Positions 15,303 through 25,114 are shown, counted from the first letter of the stretch. The stretch: DNA of 64,000 bases from Stutzerimonas stutzeri (GCF_018138085.1 NZ_CP073105.1:1426001-1490000), one strand, 5' to 3'. Numbers and translations: made by a program. Notes: generated from the sequence alone by a model not told the origin.

Positions 15303-16961
15303 ATGAAAGAATGCCGCCGTTTTAGAACTCAGCCAACGCAGCTCACCCGCATTGCTATCGCGGTCGCTATGCTTGCCGGCGCCGGGACAGCCAGTGCGGT
15401 TCAAGTCGATCTGGGGAACCCGGATTACCGGCTGCGCTGGGACAACACGGTGCGATACAACCTGGGAATAAGGATGGAAGACCAGGACAATCGCATCATG
15501 AATACCCCTACCACTGACGAATCGGATGGAAAATTCGATAAGGGCGACATCGTCACCAATCGTCTCGATTTACTGACCGAGATCGACTTCGCCTATAAGT
15601 ATCTGCTGGGTGCCCGCCTTAGCGCCGCGGGCTGGTATGACCATGCCTACCGTGACGACGACGTGGATAGCAACATCCCTGGCTATTCGACCAGCTACTA
15701 TGGCAATAAATACAGCTCAGAGGTCGATCGCTACGCTCACGGTCCTTCTGGCGAAATTCTCGATGCCTTTATCTGGACCAACCTGGACATCGGCCCGGTA
15801 CCCGTGAACATCAAGGTGGGCCGCCATACCAATTACTGGGGCGAAGGCTTGCTGTTCGGTGCACACTCAATCTCTTATTCCCAGGCTCCGACTGACGCGG
15901 TGAAAGCGGTGACCAGCCCGGGCATCGAAACCAAGGAAGTGTTCTTGCCGTTGGGGCAGGTGTCGGTAAAGGCTCAGGTGACCGATAACCTTTCGATCAT
16001 GGCCCAGCAATTCTTCGAGTGGGACAATACGCGGTTTCCGTACGGCGGCACCTATTTTGGCCCGGCGGATCCTTTCTTCGAAGGCCCGGATCGGTTTCCG
16101 TTGGCCCCCGGTTTCAATCTAGACCATGCCAATACCAAGCGCGGCCGCGATACCGCAAACTGGGGTGTGATGGGTCGGCTCAATGTTGAGCAGATAGAAG
16201 CCACCGTTGGCGCTTACTATCGCGAGTTCGATGACTATCAGCCTTGGCTAGCGCCAGAGATCGACTTGGCGGGCGGCACTTATCGGCTTGTACATCCAGA
16301 GGGCGTCAAGCTGGCTGGCTTGAGTTTTTCCCGCGTATTCAATTCCGTTTCCGTAGGTATGGATCTTTCTTACCGCAAGGGCGGTGCCTTGAACGCAACG
16401 GGTGTAAGCCTTGTTGACGACGAGGGTCCTCGCGGCGACACCATTCACTTCGTTGCAAACGCAGTCTACGGTGTGCCACGGAACTTCATTGCCAATAACG
16501 CGACCTTGGTTGGTGAATTTGCGTACAGCCACTTGGACAAGGTGACCAAGCATGAAGAACTCTACAAGGGCGACGGTTATGCGGCGTGTCGTGATGCGCG
16601 CAGTTCAGCCCTTCCAGGAGGCAAGGAAGACGGTTGCTCGACCGACGACTACTACGCTGTAGCTGTGAACTATACCCCTCAATACCTTTCGATCTTCCCG
16701 TCTTGGGACCTGGAGGTTCCGTTTACCGTCAACTACGGGATTAGCGGAAACGCGGCAAGCGCGGGCGGCGGTAGCGAAGGAGCCCTAGCTTGGTCCGTAG
16801 GTGCAAAAATGACTTACATCCAGCGCCACGAATTCAGCCTGCGTTACGCAGACACTTCTGCCCAGGAAAAGAATCTGCTCAACGGCGGGGTAGGCGGCAA
16901 CGGTGCTGTGGGTACCACCGATCGCGGTTGGCTTGCGTTTACCTATAAAACTTCCTTCTAA
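15303..16961 (+). CDS. DUF1302 family outer-membrane protein
   Basis: 552 residues with a long signal peptide (positively charged start, hydrophobic core IAIAVAMLAGAGTASA, cleavage near residue 35). The mature part begins with the family hallmark of a short strand, VDLGNPDYRLRWDNTVRYNLGIR, and continues as alternating beta-strand sequence ending in an aromatic residue (TYKTSF), as in outer-membrane barrels. DUF1302 proteins are found with DUF1329 proteins in clusters for degradation of poorly soluble compounds and are thought to take part in uptake across the outer membrane. AAAGGA lies upstream of the ATG. First gene of the operon that continues to 24871. Confidence 0.9.
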   Translation: MKECRRFRTQPTQLTRIAIAVAMLAGAGTASAVQVDLGNPDYRLRWDNTVRYNLGIRMEDQDNRIMNTPTTDESDGKFDKGDIVTNRLDLLTEIDFAYKYLLGARLSAAGWYDHAYRDDDVDSNIPGYSTSYYGNKYSSEVDRYAHGPSGEILDAFIWTNLDIGPVPVNIKVGRHTNYWGEGLLFGAHSISYSQAPTDAVKAVTSPGIETKEVFLPLGQVSVKAQVTDNLSIMAQQFFEWDNTRFPYGGTYFGPADPFFEGPDRFPLAPGFNLDHANTKRGRDTANWGVMGRLNVEQIEATVGAYYREFDDYQPWLAPEIDLAGGTYRLVHPEGVKLAGLSFSRVFNSVSVGMDLSYRKGGALNATGVSLVDDEGPRGDTIHFVANAVYGVPRNFIANNATLVGEFAYSHLDKVTKHEELYKGDGYAACRDARSSALPGGKEDGCSTDDYYAVAVNYTPQYLSIFPSWDLEVPFTVNYGISGNAASAGGGSEGALAWSVGAKMTYIQRHEFSLRYADTSAQEKNLLNGGVGGNGAVGTTDRGWLAFTYKTSF

Positions 16962-16982
16962 AACTTATAAAAGGGGAATTCA

Positions 16983-18341
16983 ATGAAACTCCAAGTCGCT
17001 CTTGGTCTGATGCTCAGCGGTATTTCTTCCATATCGATGGCTGCGGTTTCTGCCGAGGAAGCTGCAAAACTGGGCGATACGCTCACTCGCGTTGGTGCCA
17101 TTGCAGCAGGTAACGAAGCCGGCACCATCCCTGCCTACGACGGTGGTCTGCGTACTGCACCGCCGGGCTTCAAGCCCAACAGCGGAGTGTGGGTCGATCC
17201 GTTCGCTAACGAAAAGCCGCTGTTTCGTATCACCGCGCAAAACATGCATGAATACGCAGACAAGCTAAGTGACGGTCAGAAAGAAGTCCTTAAGCGCAAC
17301 CCTGACTATTACATGGACATTTATCCGACACATCGAACAGCTGCGTACCCGGAAGAGGTTCTGCAGGCCACGGTGCGTAATGCCACCACTTGTGAAACCA
17401 AGAAAGATGGCTTGGCCGTGGAATCGGAGTGCCGAGGCGGAATTCCGTTCCCGATTCCACAGACTGGCAACGAAGTGATGTGGAATCAGTTGCTTCGCTA
17501 TAATGACGGTAAATTTGGAACCACGACGTCCTCTTCCAATACCTGGGTTGTGGACAGTAACGGTGGGGTAACCAAAACTGCCACACAATCTACTTTTGTG
17601 GAGCGTCCTTATTACCAGGCCGACGTTGAAGGCCGCGATCCTGAGATGGCGTACCGGGTTTATTCGGTGACCAAGGCGCCGGCCCGGAAAGCCGGCGAGC
17701 TGACCGGCCTCAACGACTACCTCGACCCAACCGTTAAGCCCCGTCGAGCTTGGAGTTATACCCCAGGGCAGCGCCGCGTAAAGTTGGCTCCCGAATTTGC
17801 CTACGACACCCCGGTAGCGAGCATGGGTGGTCTCGAATTGTTTGATGAACTGTTCATGTTTTCGGGTGTGCAAGATCGCTTCGACTTCAAACTGGTGGGG
17901 AAAAAGGAGATGTATATTCCTTATAATTCCTACAAGTTCTATTTCAACTGTGAAGATCAACTTCTGGACTCGCATCCTAATCCTGCCTGCGAGCGTTGGG
18001 AATTGCATCGAGTATGGGAGGTTGAAGCAACTTTGAAGCCAGGTATGCGCCACGTTTATAGTAAGCGTACCTATTACCTCGACGAAGATACTTATGGGGC
18101 GGGTCTGTACGATGCATGGGATCAGAGTGGTCAGCTCTATCGCGCCATGATGCTTGGTGGAGTGCAGTTCTACGACCACGACATTCCTTACATTGTCAAG
18201 CACTCGATCTATGACTTCAACAAAGGGATGTATGGCGTGATCAACGATGCTATGGATGGGGGTTATCGCGTTCTGACCGAACCACGTTCCGAGCGTTCGT
18301 TGAATCCGGAGGCAATCGTAACGAGGGAAACCCAGCGCTGA
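16983..18341 (+). CDS. DUF1329 family exported protein (copy 2)
   Basis: 452 residues; signal peptide MKLQVALGLMLSGISSISMA, cleavage near residue 20. It follows the DUF1302 gene by 21 bases with AAAAGGGG before its start, so the two are translated from one message. It is a clear paralogue of the protein at 3306-4667 over the whole length (both have GQRRVKLAPEFAYDTPVAS and the EATLKPG segment). The codon usage is lower in GC than its surroundings: one line of 60 bases (17521-17580) has 32 G or C. Predicted LolB-like lipid-binding partner of the outer-membrane protein. Confidence 0.9.
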   Translation: MKLQVALGLMLSGISSISMAAVSAEEAAKLGDTLTRVGAIAAGNEAGTIPAYDGGLRTAPPGFKPNSGVWVDPFANEKPLFRITAQNMHEYADKLSDGQKEVLKRNPDYYMDIYPTHRTAAYPEEVLQATVRNATTCETKKDGLAVESECRGGIPFPIPQTGNEVMWNQLLRYNDGKFGTTTSSSNTWVVDSNGGVTKTATQSTFVERPYYQADVEGRDPEMAYRVYSVTKAPARKAGELTGLNDYLDPTVKPRRAWSYTPGQRRVKLAPEFAYDTPVASMGGLELFDELFMFSGVQDRFDFKLVGKKEMYIPYNSYKFYFNCEDQLLDSHPNPACERWELHRVWEVEATLKPGMRHVYSKRTYYLDEDTYGAGLYDAWDQSGQLYRAMMLGGVQFYDHDIPYIVKHSIYDFNKGMYGVINDAMDGGYRVLTEPRSERSLNPEAIVTRETQR

Positions 18342-18349
18342 CCCAGCTT

Positions 18350-18384
18350 CAGGTCTGCACGTGCGCTTTCTTGGTGCGGACCTG
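18350..18384 (+). other. Intercistronic hairpin
   Basis: CAGGTCTGCAC and GTGCGGACCTG pair over eleven positions with one G-T, separated by about 13 bases, directly after the DUF1329 gene. There is no T run, so it is more likely a message-stabilising structure or attenuator than a terminator. Confidence 0.4.
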
Positions 18385-18478
18385 TCGATCCTAGTTCCAT
18401 TCTAGGTCTGCAAGCGATGTAGGTCATGGCGACAAGCATCGCGTGCATACTGACTTATGCTGGTTGAGGATAAAAATA

Positions 18479-19618
18479 ATGATATTCCCGGTGCCGCTTG
18501 CTGTGCCTAACGCTTCTTCAGCGACCATTGCCCGCTTGTCCATAAAATGGTTCAGCGTGATGCTGTTGGTCCTGCTGTTGCCTTTTGCAGTGGACGCGTC
18601 TGTTGCGGCGGAGGGGCTCGACCCCTTGCGCGAGCCATCGAAGCCGATCAGCGCTCCAGCACCGCTCCTGGGTATGGACCGAGCGGGTGATGTGCTTGTC
18701 GGCGTCGGGTTGCATGGCATGATCAAGCGCTCTACTGATGGTGGGACAACCTGGCAGCAGGTGCAAAGCCCTGTTTCTACGGACTTGGTCCAAGTGCGCT
18801 TTCGCGACCCCATGAACGGGTGGATCGTAGGGCATGACTCGGTACTGCTGCACACAGCCGATGGTGGCTTGACCTGGTCGGTACAGCTCGATGGCCGTAC
18901 GGTGCTCGCGCGTCTCAAGGGCGTCTACGGCGAGCGCGCAGAGCGTGGCGACGAGGGTGCAGCCGACATGCTTCAGGAAGTTGAGTTCGCCATGAACACG
19001 TCGGCTACGCCCGACGTGCTGGCTGCACCGTTTCTCGACGTCATGTTCAACGACGACAAGGTCGGCTACGTCATTGGCGCGTTCGGGATGATCCTGAGAA
19101 GCACAGATGACGGGGCGACCTGGGACCCTTGGATCGAGCAAACCGACAATACTCGCCGTATGCATCTGTACGGCCTGGATGAACGCGACGGCGTTTTCTA
19201 TATCGCGGGAGAGCAGGGCTTGCTCATGCGCCTGAATCCCCAGACTCAACAGTTCACATCGATCGAAACGCCCTATAACGGTACTTACTTCGGTGTGCGT
19301 GCGCTTCCCAACCTGCTTCTAGCCTATGGCCTGCGTGGCAGCCTATATGCGAGTAGGGACGATGGGCAGCAATGGCAGCAGATTGACACCGGCCTCAACG
19401 CCAGTCTGGTAAGCGCAGTGGATGCGGGGCAGCAGCTGATCATGGTCAGCCAGAGCGGCGCAATGACCGCGCTAGACAAGCAAAGCTTGAGCGTTACACC
19501 CCTGCAGGCCGCACGTGTAGGTGAAGTGTTCGCAGCCAGTGATACACGGCGAGATGGCGAGATGGTCGTGACTTTTTTCTCGGGTGCAAAGCTCGTCGAG
19601 ATAGCCAAGGCGAACTAA
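18479..19618 (+). CDS. YCF48/BNR-repeat exported protein
   Basis: 379 residues from the ATG at 18479, chosen because GAGGA lies nine bases upstream; a GTG at 18443 is less likely. An N-terminal hydrophobic stretch (WFSVMLLVLLLPFAVDASVAA) is a signal peptide or anchor. The mature part has repeated BNR/YCF48 motifs of a beta propeller: STDGGTTWQQV, TADGGLTWSV, STDDGATWDPW, SRDDGQQWQQI. Such proteins regularly accompany the DUF1302/DUF1329/RND set, and are thought to act in the periplasm as assembly or docking factors, though this is not proven. It is followed by the MMPL transporter after 30 bases. Confidence 0.85.
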   Translation: MIFPVPLAVPNASSATIARLSIKWFSVMLLVLLLPFAVDASVAAEGLDPLREPSKPISAPAPLLGMDRAGDVLVGVGLHGMIKRSTDGGTTWQQVQSPVSTDLVQVRFRDPMNGWIVGHDSVLLHTADGGLTWSVQLDGRTVLARLKGVYGERAERGDEGAADMLQEVEFAMNTSATPDVLAAPFLDVMFNDDKVGYVIGAFGMILRSTDDGATWDPWIEQTDNTRRMHLYGLDERDGVFYIAGEQGLLMRLNPQTQQFTSIETPYNGTYFGVRALPNLLLAYGLRGSLYASRDDGQQWQQIDTGLNASLVSAVDAGQQLIMVSQSGAMTALDKQSLSVTPLQAARVGEVFAASDTRRDGEMVVTFFSGAKLVEIAKAN

Positions 19619-19648
19619 TAACGCGGCAGGTTGAGTGAGAATAAGAAA

Positions 19649-22150
19649 ATGGTAGATCAAAAGTACAATAGTGGAATGCCCGTAATTCCGGATGTTCGCG
19701 ATTTCGATAAATCGTCCGGCGGGTTTTTCGAGCGGGTTATTTTCAATAATCGCGTACTTGTACTCGTGGTCTGCCTGCTGGCCACTGTTGTACTGGGTTA
19801 CTTCGCCGCTCGAATAGATGTAAACGCAAGCTTTGAAAGAATGATTCCGAGCAGTAGTCCCTACATCAAGAACTACTTAGCCTACAAGGATCAGCTTCCG
19901 GGGTTAGGCAACAGCATCCGTATCGTTGTTGAAAACAAACAGGGCGATATCTACGATCCGGAATACCTAAAGGTCCTGCAGGAAGTAAACGATACGCTGT
20001 ACCTCATTCCGGGCGTCGACCGTTCCTGGATGAAATCCTTGTGGATGCCGATTGTTCGTTGGAAGGAAGTCACCGAGGATGGAATCAGTGGCGGCGCGGT
20101 AATGCCGTCTGATTACGATGGCAGCGATGAGTCCATCATGAAACTGCGTCGGAACATCTCCCGTGCAGGAATCGTTGGCAACCTCGTCGCTAATGATGGT
20201 CAGTCGAGCATGATCGTTGCGCCGTTGCTCGATCTGCATCCTCAAACTGGCGAGCCGCTTGATTACGGTGAGTTCTCTGACCAATTGGAAGAGAAAATCC
20301 GCACCTTTGAAAGCGACAAGATTTCGATTCATATCGTCGGCTTCAGCAAGCTGGTGGGGGACCTGATCGATGGCCTGTATAGCGTCATGCTGTTCTTCGG
20401 CATATCCGTTCTGATCGCTGGGATTTTCGTTTATCTCTACATGCGCTGTTTGCGCAGTACATTGCTGTTGATCGGTGTCGCAGTGGCCGGTGTGGTGTGG
20501 CTACTCGGTCTCATGCAGCTGCTTAGTTATGACCTGGATCCCTATTCGATCCTCGTTCCCTTCTTGATATTCGCGATTGGCCTGTCCCACGGCACACAAA
20601 AGATGAATGGCATTCTGCAGGACATCGGCCGAGGAACGCATAAATACGTCGCGGCACGTTATACCTTCCGCCGGCTATTCCTTACCGGCCTTACCGCGCT
20701 TCTGACGAACATCGTCGGCTTTGCGGTCTTGGCAATCATCGACATTCCGGTTATTCGCGATCTGGCGATAACCACCAGTATTGGCGTTGCCGTACTCATC
20801 TTCACCAAGCTGCTGCTGATCCCTGTCGCGCTGTCATACATCGGCGTCAGCAAAAAAGCTGCACTGATTGCACTTGAGAAGGACCAGGCTGGCGCCGAGA
20901 ACCGCAACTGGCTGGGCCACATCTGGCACGGGCTGGATCGCTTTACTGAGCGGCGCTGGGCAATCGCGGTGATTTCCATATCGGTTGTCGTCACCATCGT
21001 CTGCAGCATCGTCATGCTCGATCTCAAGGTCGGTGACCTGGATCCGGGCGCGCCGGAGCTGCGCGCAGACTCGCGATACAACCAGGACAATGCTTACATC
21101 ACCAACCACTACGGTCTTTCCAGCGATCAATTCGTCGTGATCATGAAAACCGATCCCGACAGTTGCCGGTTGTACCAGACGCTGCAAACCATGGACCGGC
21201 TGGCATGGCAACTGCGCCAAACTCCGGGCGTGCAGACCACCAGTTCGCTTGCCGAGTCGACTCGTTTCGTTACTGCAGGGATGGCCGAAGGCAGCGGTAA
21301 GTGGCTGACCATCAGCCGCGACCAGGCCATCACCAACGCATCGGTTGACGCCGCGATGATTTCTTCGCCCGGCATCACCAACCAGCAGTGCTCGGTAACC
21401 CCACTGATCGCCTATCTGACTGATCACAAGGCCGACACGCTGCGGCGGGTGATGGGAGTAGTCGAAGCTTTTGCAGCCGAGTACAACACCGCGGCCGATT
21501 CAGAGCGTCCGGTCGAGTTTCTCTTGGCCGCAGGCAACGCGGGTATCGAAGCGGCGACCAATATCGAAGTCGAGAAAGGCATCATCACCATGTACCTAGC
21601 GGTATATGGCGCAACCGCTTTGCTCTGTCTGCTGACCTTCCGCAGCATTCGCGCCACCATCGTCGCGCTCATTCCGCTGGTAATGACCACCATCATCTGC
21701 AAGGCGTTGATGGTCTGGCTCGGTATCGGCCTGAAAGTCGCAACCCTGCCGGTCATCGCGGTTGGCGTGGGAGTAGGTGTGGATTACGCGCTCTATTTGC
21801 TCAGCGTGCAGATTGCCGTGCAGGAACGGGGTGGCTCGCTTGCGGTTGCATATCGCCGGTCGCTGGACTTTACCGGGCGCGTGGTCGCGCTGGTCGGGTT
21901 GACGATGGCGGCAGGCGTGATCACCTGGGCTTGGTCGCCAATCAAGTTCCAGGCGGACATGGGCATTCTGCTGACCTTCATGTTCCTGTGGAACATGCTG
22001 GGTGCATTGGTGCTGGTCCCTGCCTTGTCGCATTTCATGCTGAACCCAAAGACCCCGGCTGCCTCGCCGGAGTCACCGGCCATGCTTGATACCCCGGTCG
22101 AACAGGCTACTCAGAAAAAAAAACTAACTGACGCGGCTGCCGCTCATTGA
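19649..22150 (+). CDS. MMPL/RND family transporter
   Basis: 833 residues from ATG 19649 (a TTG at 19631 is possible). Architecture of the HAE3/MMPL group: TM1 (VLVLVVCLLATVVLGYFAA), a periplasmic loop, TM2-6 including a sterol-sensing-like stretch (LTALLTNIVGFAVLAI), a second periplasmic loop after about residue 460 and TM7-12 ending near residue 800 with GVGVGVDYALYLLSV. These pumps move hydrophobic molecules by proton motive force, in either direction depending on the system. Together with the DUF1302, DUF1329 and BNR proteins encoded just upstream it forms a putative envelope-spanning route for the hydrophobic substrate. Confidence 0.9.
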   Translation: MVDQKYNSGMPVIPDVRDFDKSSGGFFERVIFNNRVLVLVVCLLATVVLGYFAARIDVNASFERMIPSSSPYIKNYLAYKDQLPGLGNSIRIVVENKQGDIYDPEYLKVLQEVNDTLYLIPGVDRSWMKSLWMPIVRWKEVTEDGISGGAVMPSDYDGSDESIMKLRRNISRAGIVGNLVANDGQSSMIVAPLLDLHPQTGEPLDYGEFSDQLEEKIRTFESDKISIHIVGFSKLVGDLIDGLYSVMLFFGISVLIAGIFVYLYMRCLRSTLLLIGVAVAGVVWLLGLMQLLSYDLDPYSILVPFLIFAIGLSHGTQKMNGILQDIGRGTHKYVAARYTFRRLFLTGLTALLTNIVGFAVLAIIDIPVIRDLAITTSIGVAVLIFTKLLLIPVALSYIGVSKKAALIALEKDQAGAENRNWLGHIWHGLDRFTERRWAIAVISISVVVTIVCSIVMLDLKVGDLDPGAPELRADSRYNQDNAYITNHYGLSSDQFVVIMKTDPDSCRLYQTLQTMDRLAWQLRQTPGVQTTSSLAESTRFVTAGMAEGSGKWLTISRDQAITNASVDAAMISSPGITNQQCSVTPLIAYLTDHKADTLRRVMGVVEAFAAEYNTAADSERPVEFLLAAGNAGIEAATNIEVEKGIITMYLAVYGATALLCLLTFRSIRATIVALIPLVMTTIICKALMVWLGIGLKVATLPVIAVGVGVGVDYALYLLSVQIAVQERGGSLAVAYRRSLDFTGRVVALVGLTMAAGVITWAWSPIKFQADMGILLTFMFLWNMLGALVLVPALSHFMLNPKTPAASPESPAMLDTPVEQATQKKKLTDAAAAH

Positions 22151-22229
22151 TCGGACGCGCCCGGTTGGCGCTTCCACTGACTGTAAAGCCAAGCCCAGAG
22201 CTATGGCGCGCTATTGAAGGGAGAGGGTT

Positions 22230-23201
22230 ATGTTCGAGTTGTTGATGAGTGCCGACATGATGGTTCCGGATCCGGACGGGATGACGGAAAAGCTGGTGGA
22301 TAAGCTCGGCATCTTTAAGCATGAGCGCTGGCGCCAGGCGTTCGATAACCATCCGTACATCGCACATTTTTTGCGCGTGCACAAGTCACTAGCAGTGTCG
22401 CCCACCCGTATCGAGCCGCAGTGGCATCTGGATCGGCCAAATCCAGGCGATCCGCTGTTTCACGATTTTCTAGAAAGCCTCAAGGACTATCAGGGCCACC
22501 ATCGACCCATGATCACTCACTCGATCGTGCTCGCGCTGCATGGCGACAAGTTCGATGCCCTGGTCAGTAAATTGATGCGCCGTCGCCTGCCATTCCGCAT
22601 GGCCCAGCGCACACCGGAAATGCCGTTCGATCGCCTGTGGTTGGGCGCAACGCCGGAGAAGCCGTATTACGAGCCATCCGTCGACGGCGGCCTGTGCATC
22701 GAAATCATGCCCACCGAACCATTGCAGATGCCGCCGGAAACCTATGCAACGCCGCCGGCGCAGCCGCGTGAGCAGAAGCCGGGCGACATGGTGCGTGTTA
22801 CGGCGCGAGGTTTTTTGGTGCGCGATCTCGATGAAACGCTGCGCAAGCTTTCTACCAACCTCGACTGGGAGCCGTCCTGCCCGGTTGAGAACATTGCAAG
22901 TGAAGGCTACCGCCGAGCGCGCATGGGCTTTACCGTCGCCAATAGCGCCACGCTGGACGTGCTCGAGGCAACGTACTGGAATACCGACGCCGGTCATTAT
23001 GTAAACAACTGGGGGCCGGGCCCGTATTACATCCGCATCGGCGTCAATGATCTGGCCGCCAAAGCTGAAGATTTGCGCGCTCGCGGTACGGCCTTCGAGT
23101 GGGTCGAGTCGTCCGAAGCCGTAGGTGGCAAGCCGCTGATCAAGATCGATCCGAAAGAATTGGATGGCCAGGTGTTCGAGTTCGAGGAGTGCTCCGTATG
23201 A
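22230..23201 (+). CDS. VOC/glyoxalase-like protein without obvious metal ligands
   Basis: 323 residues; GAAGGGAGAGG precedes the start. It appears to hold VOC-type beta-alpha-beta modules: a middle one around HSIVLALHGDKFDALVSKL and a C-terminal one starting ARGFLVRDLDETLRKL and ending GQVFEFEEC. At the positions where extradiol dioxygenases have the first and second iron-binding His I see RGFLV and YYIRIGV, so a metal-dependent dioxygenase is unlikely. It might bind an intermediate or be an isomerase or epimerase-like protein. Its stop overlaps the start of the next gene (ATGA), which shows translational coupling with the enoyl-CoA hydratase. Confidence 0.65.
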   Translation: MFELLMSADMMVPDPDGMTEKLVDKLGIFKHERWRQAFDNHPYIAHFLRVHKSLAVSPTRIEPQWHLDRPNPGDPLFHDFLESLKDYQGHHRPMITHSIVLALHGDKFDALVSKLMRRRLPFRMAQRTPEMPFDRLWLGATPEKPYYEPSVDGGLCIEIMPTEPLQMPPETYATPPAQPREQKPGDMVRVTARGFLVRDLDETLRKLSTNLDWEPSCPVENIASEGYRRARMGFTVANSATLDVLEATYWNTDAGHYVNNWGPGPYYIRIGVNDLAAKAEDLRARGTAFEWVESSEAVGGKPLIKIDPKELDGQVFEFEECSV

Positions 23202-24016
23202 GCGCCGAGGTCAATCAGCAGGCACCGCTGGTTATCAACGAGTCAGTCCGGGTAGAGCGCGGCGTCTCGGTCGGCTGGGTCGTATTGACCCGCCCGGGCC
23301 AGATCAACGCGATCAACGACAGCATCCGTCAGGGTGTTCCTCAGGCGCTCCAATTGCTCGACAACGACCCGCAGGTGCGGGTCATTGTCATCCGCGGGGA
23401 AGGCGAGCGTGGATTTTGCGCTGGCGCCGACATCAAGGAGCGTCGCGGTGAAGAAACCTCTCTGCAGGTGCGCCAGCGGATGGAGCGTTCGCGCTGGATC
23501 GAGTCGCTCGACGGAATAGCCAAGCCGGTCATCGCTGCAATCCAGGGTTACTGCATGGGTGGTGGGCTGGAATTTGCGTTGGCTTGCGATATTCGATTCG
23601 CGGCCCCCAATGCGATTTTTGCGCTTCCGGAAACCGGTCTGGGCCTGATTCCTGGCGGTGGCGGTACTCAGCGGCTTTCGCGGGTCGTGGCGCCGGGGCG
23701 CGCCCTCGATATGCTGCTGACGGGTGACCGTATGAATGCTGATCAGGCGTTCCAGATCGGGCTGGTCAGCCGCCTGGCTACCGACAACGCGACTCTGGTC
23801 GAGGAGGTCAGGGTTTTTGCCGAGCGCATCGCCAGTAAGCCGCCAGCGGCGTCGGCCTTCGTCAAGCAGGCCGCTCGAGCTGCGCTGGAGCTGGACCTGA
23901 AAAGCGGACTCAATCTCGAACTCGACCTGTTTGCCCTTCTAGCGCCGACAAAGGATGTGCGCGAAGCAGCGCAAGCTTTTAGTGAGCGACGCGAGCCGCG
24001 CTTCACGGGCGAGTAG
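23198..24016 (+). CDS. Enoyl-CoA hydratase/isomerase (crotonase family)
   Basis: 272 residues. The start is the ATG overlapping the previous stop, with GAGGAG eight bases upstream. Crotonase features: the CoA-binding oxyanion motifs GFCAGADIKER and YCMGGGLEFALACDIRFA, and PETGLGLIPGGGGTQRL, whose Glu corresponds to one of the two catalytic glutamates of enoyl-CoA hydratase. Likely hydrates or isomerises an alpha,beta-unsaturated acyl-CoA produced from the ring or side chain. It is the only crotonase in the window and lies inside the uptake operon. Confidence 0.9.
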   Translation: MSAEVNQQAPLVINESVRVERGVSVGWVVLTRPGQINAINDSIRQGVPQALQLLDNDPQVRVIVIRGEGERGFCAGADIKERRGEETSLQVRQRMERSRWIESLDGIAKPVIAAIQGYCMGGGLEFALACDIRFAAPNAIFALPETGLGLIPGGGGTQRLSRVVAPGRALDMLLTGDRMNADQAFQIGLVSRLATDNATLVEEVRVFAERIASKPPAASAFVKQAARAALELDLKSGLNLELDLFALLAPTKDVREAAQAFSERREPRFTGE

Positions 24017-24052
24017 GATTGGCATGGCTAACAACAAAATAAGGAACACCAG

Positions 24053-24871
24053 ATGAGCATGGGCAAGCTGGCAGGGCGGGTTGCGATCGTCACCGGTGGT
24101 GGCAACGGGCTGGGCGCCGAGTGCGCTCGGGTGCTGGCCGAGCACGGCGCCTCTGTCGCCGTAGTAGATGTCGACGGCGACGCCGCCAACCGTGTGGCGG
24201 AGCCGATATTGGCGCAAGGCATGCCAGCTCAAGGCTTTCGCGCCGATGTCTCTTCCGAGGAAGACGTCAAGGCGGTGATCGCCCAGGTAACGGAGAAATT
24301 TGGTCGGATCGACGTGCTGCACAACAATGCGGCCGTGCTCAACGCCGACCAGCGCCAGCGGGACCGTGATCTGGCCAACCTGGATATGGAAGCATTCGAC
24401 CGCGCCATAGCGGTCAATTTGCGGGGCGCCGTACTCTGCACCAAATACGTCATTCCGGTGATGTTGGAGCAGGGCAAAGGCTCGATCATTTTCGCCACTT
24501 CCGGGTTGGGGATGCAGGGCGACATGTCGCTGACTGGATATGCGACCTCCAAAGCGGCGCTGATGATGCTTCCGCGCCTGGTCGCTTCTCAATACGGTAA
24601 GCAAGGCATCCGTGGCAACGCAGTGCAGATCGGCCTCGCACCGCAGCACGAGATGCCCGCGCCACTGCTGGAAATCATGCGCGACAACCATTGCACGGCC
24701 GAACTGGGAACGCCAAGGCAGATTGCCGATGTGGTCGCGTTCCTGGCCTCTGATGAGTCCTCGTTCGTGACCGGTACAACGCTCGTCGCAGACGGTGGAT
24801 TCAGCAGCCACACGCCTTCTCTCGTAGCCATGCGGGCCCTGTTTGAAAAGATGGGTCGAACAGGCATGTAA
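24053..24871 (+). CDS. SDR family oxidoreductase
   Basis: 272 residues with GGNGLGAE cofactor motif, NNAA, and catalytic YATSK with TSGLG upstream, so the classical catalytic set is complete. AspValAsp after the second strand (VVDVDGD) suggests NAD(H). An AGGAACACCAG ribosome-binding region lies just before the ATG. Last gene of the operon starting at 15303; the GC-rich hairpin at 24880 follows. Closest in the window to the SDR at 2377 by eye (both have TSKAA and an N-terminal KLAGKVAIV/RLAGRVAIV). Confidence 0.85.
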   Translation: MSMGKLAGRVAIVTGGGNGLGAECARVLAEHGASVAVVDVDGDAANRVAEPILAQGMPAQGFRADVSSEEDVKAVIAQVTEKFGRIDVLHNNAAVLNADQRQRDRDLANLDMEAFDRAIAVNLRGAVLCTKYVIPVMLEQGKGSIIFATSGLGMQGDMSLTGYATSKAALMMLPRLVASQYGKQGIRGNAVQIGLAPQHEMPAPLLEIMRDNHCTAELGTPRQIADVVAFLASDESSFVTGTTLVADGGFSSHTPSLVAMRALFEKMGRTGM

Positions 24872-24879
24872 GGACTGAT

Positions 24880-24907
24880 CGCCCGGCCCGCGTAACAAAG
24901 CCGGGCG
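24880..24907 (+). terminator. GC-rich stem-loop at operon end
   Basis: CGCCCGGC pairs perfectly with GCCGGGCG across a 12-base loop, nine bases after the SDR stop. No T run follows, so termination strength is uncertain. Confidence 0.45.
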
Positions 24908-25114
24908 CACCGTCGAACTTCACTTGAGACTTCGTCTGAGAGCGGCCTTTGTTCCGGGAATGTGCTGCATATACGGCAGGTTACGCGCACTGCCGCTTGC
25001 GTAGGCGCGAGCTTGCTCGAAAGCGGGGCTAGACGCGCCATTGGTTTCTATTTCTCGCCTGTTTGCGAGCAGCTCGTTCTATTAAATATATTGCACGTCG
25101 CTGCTCCACGACTC

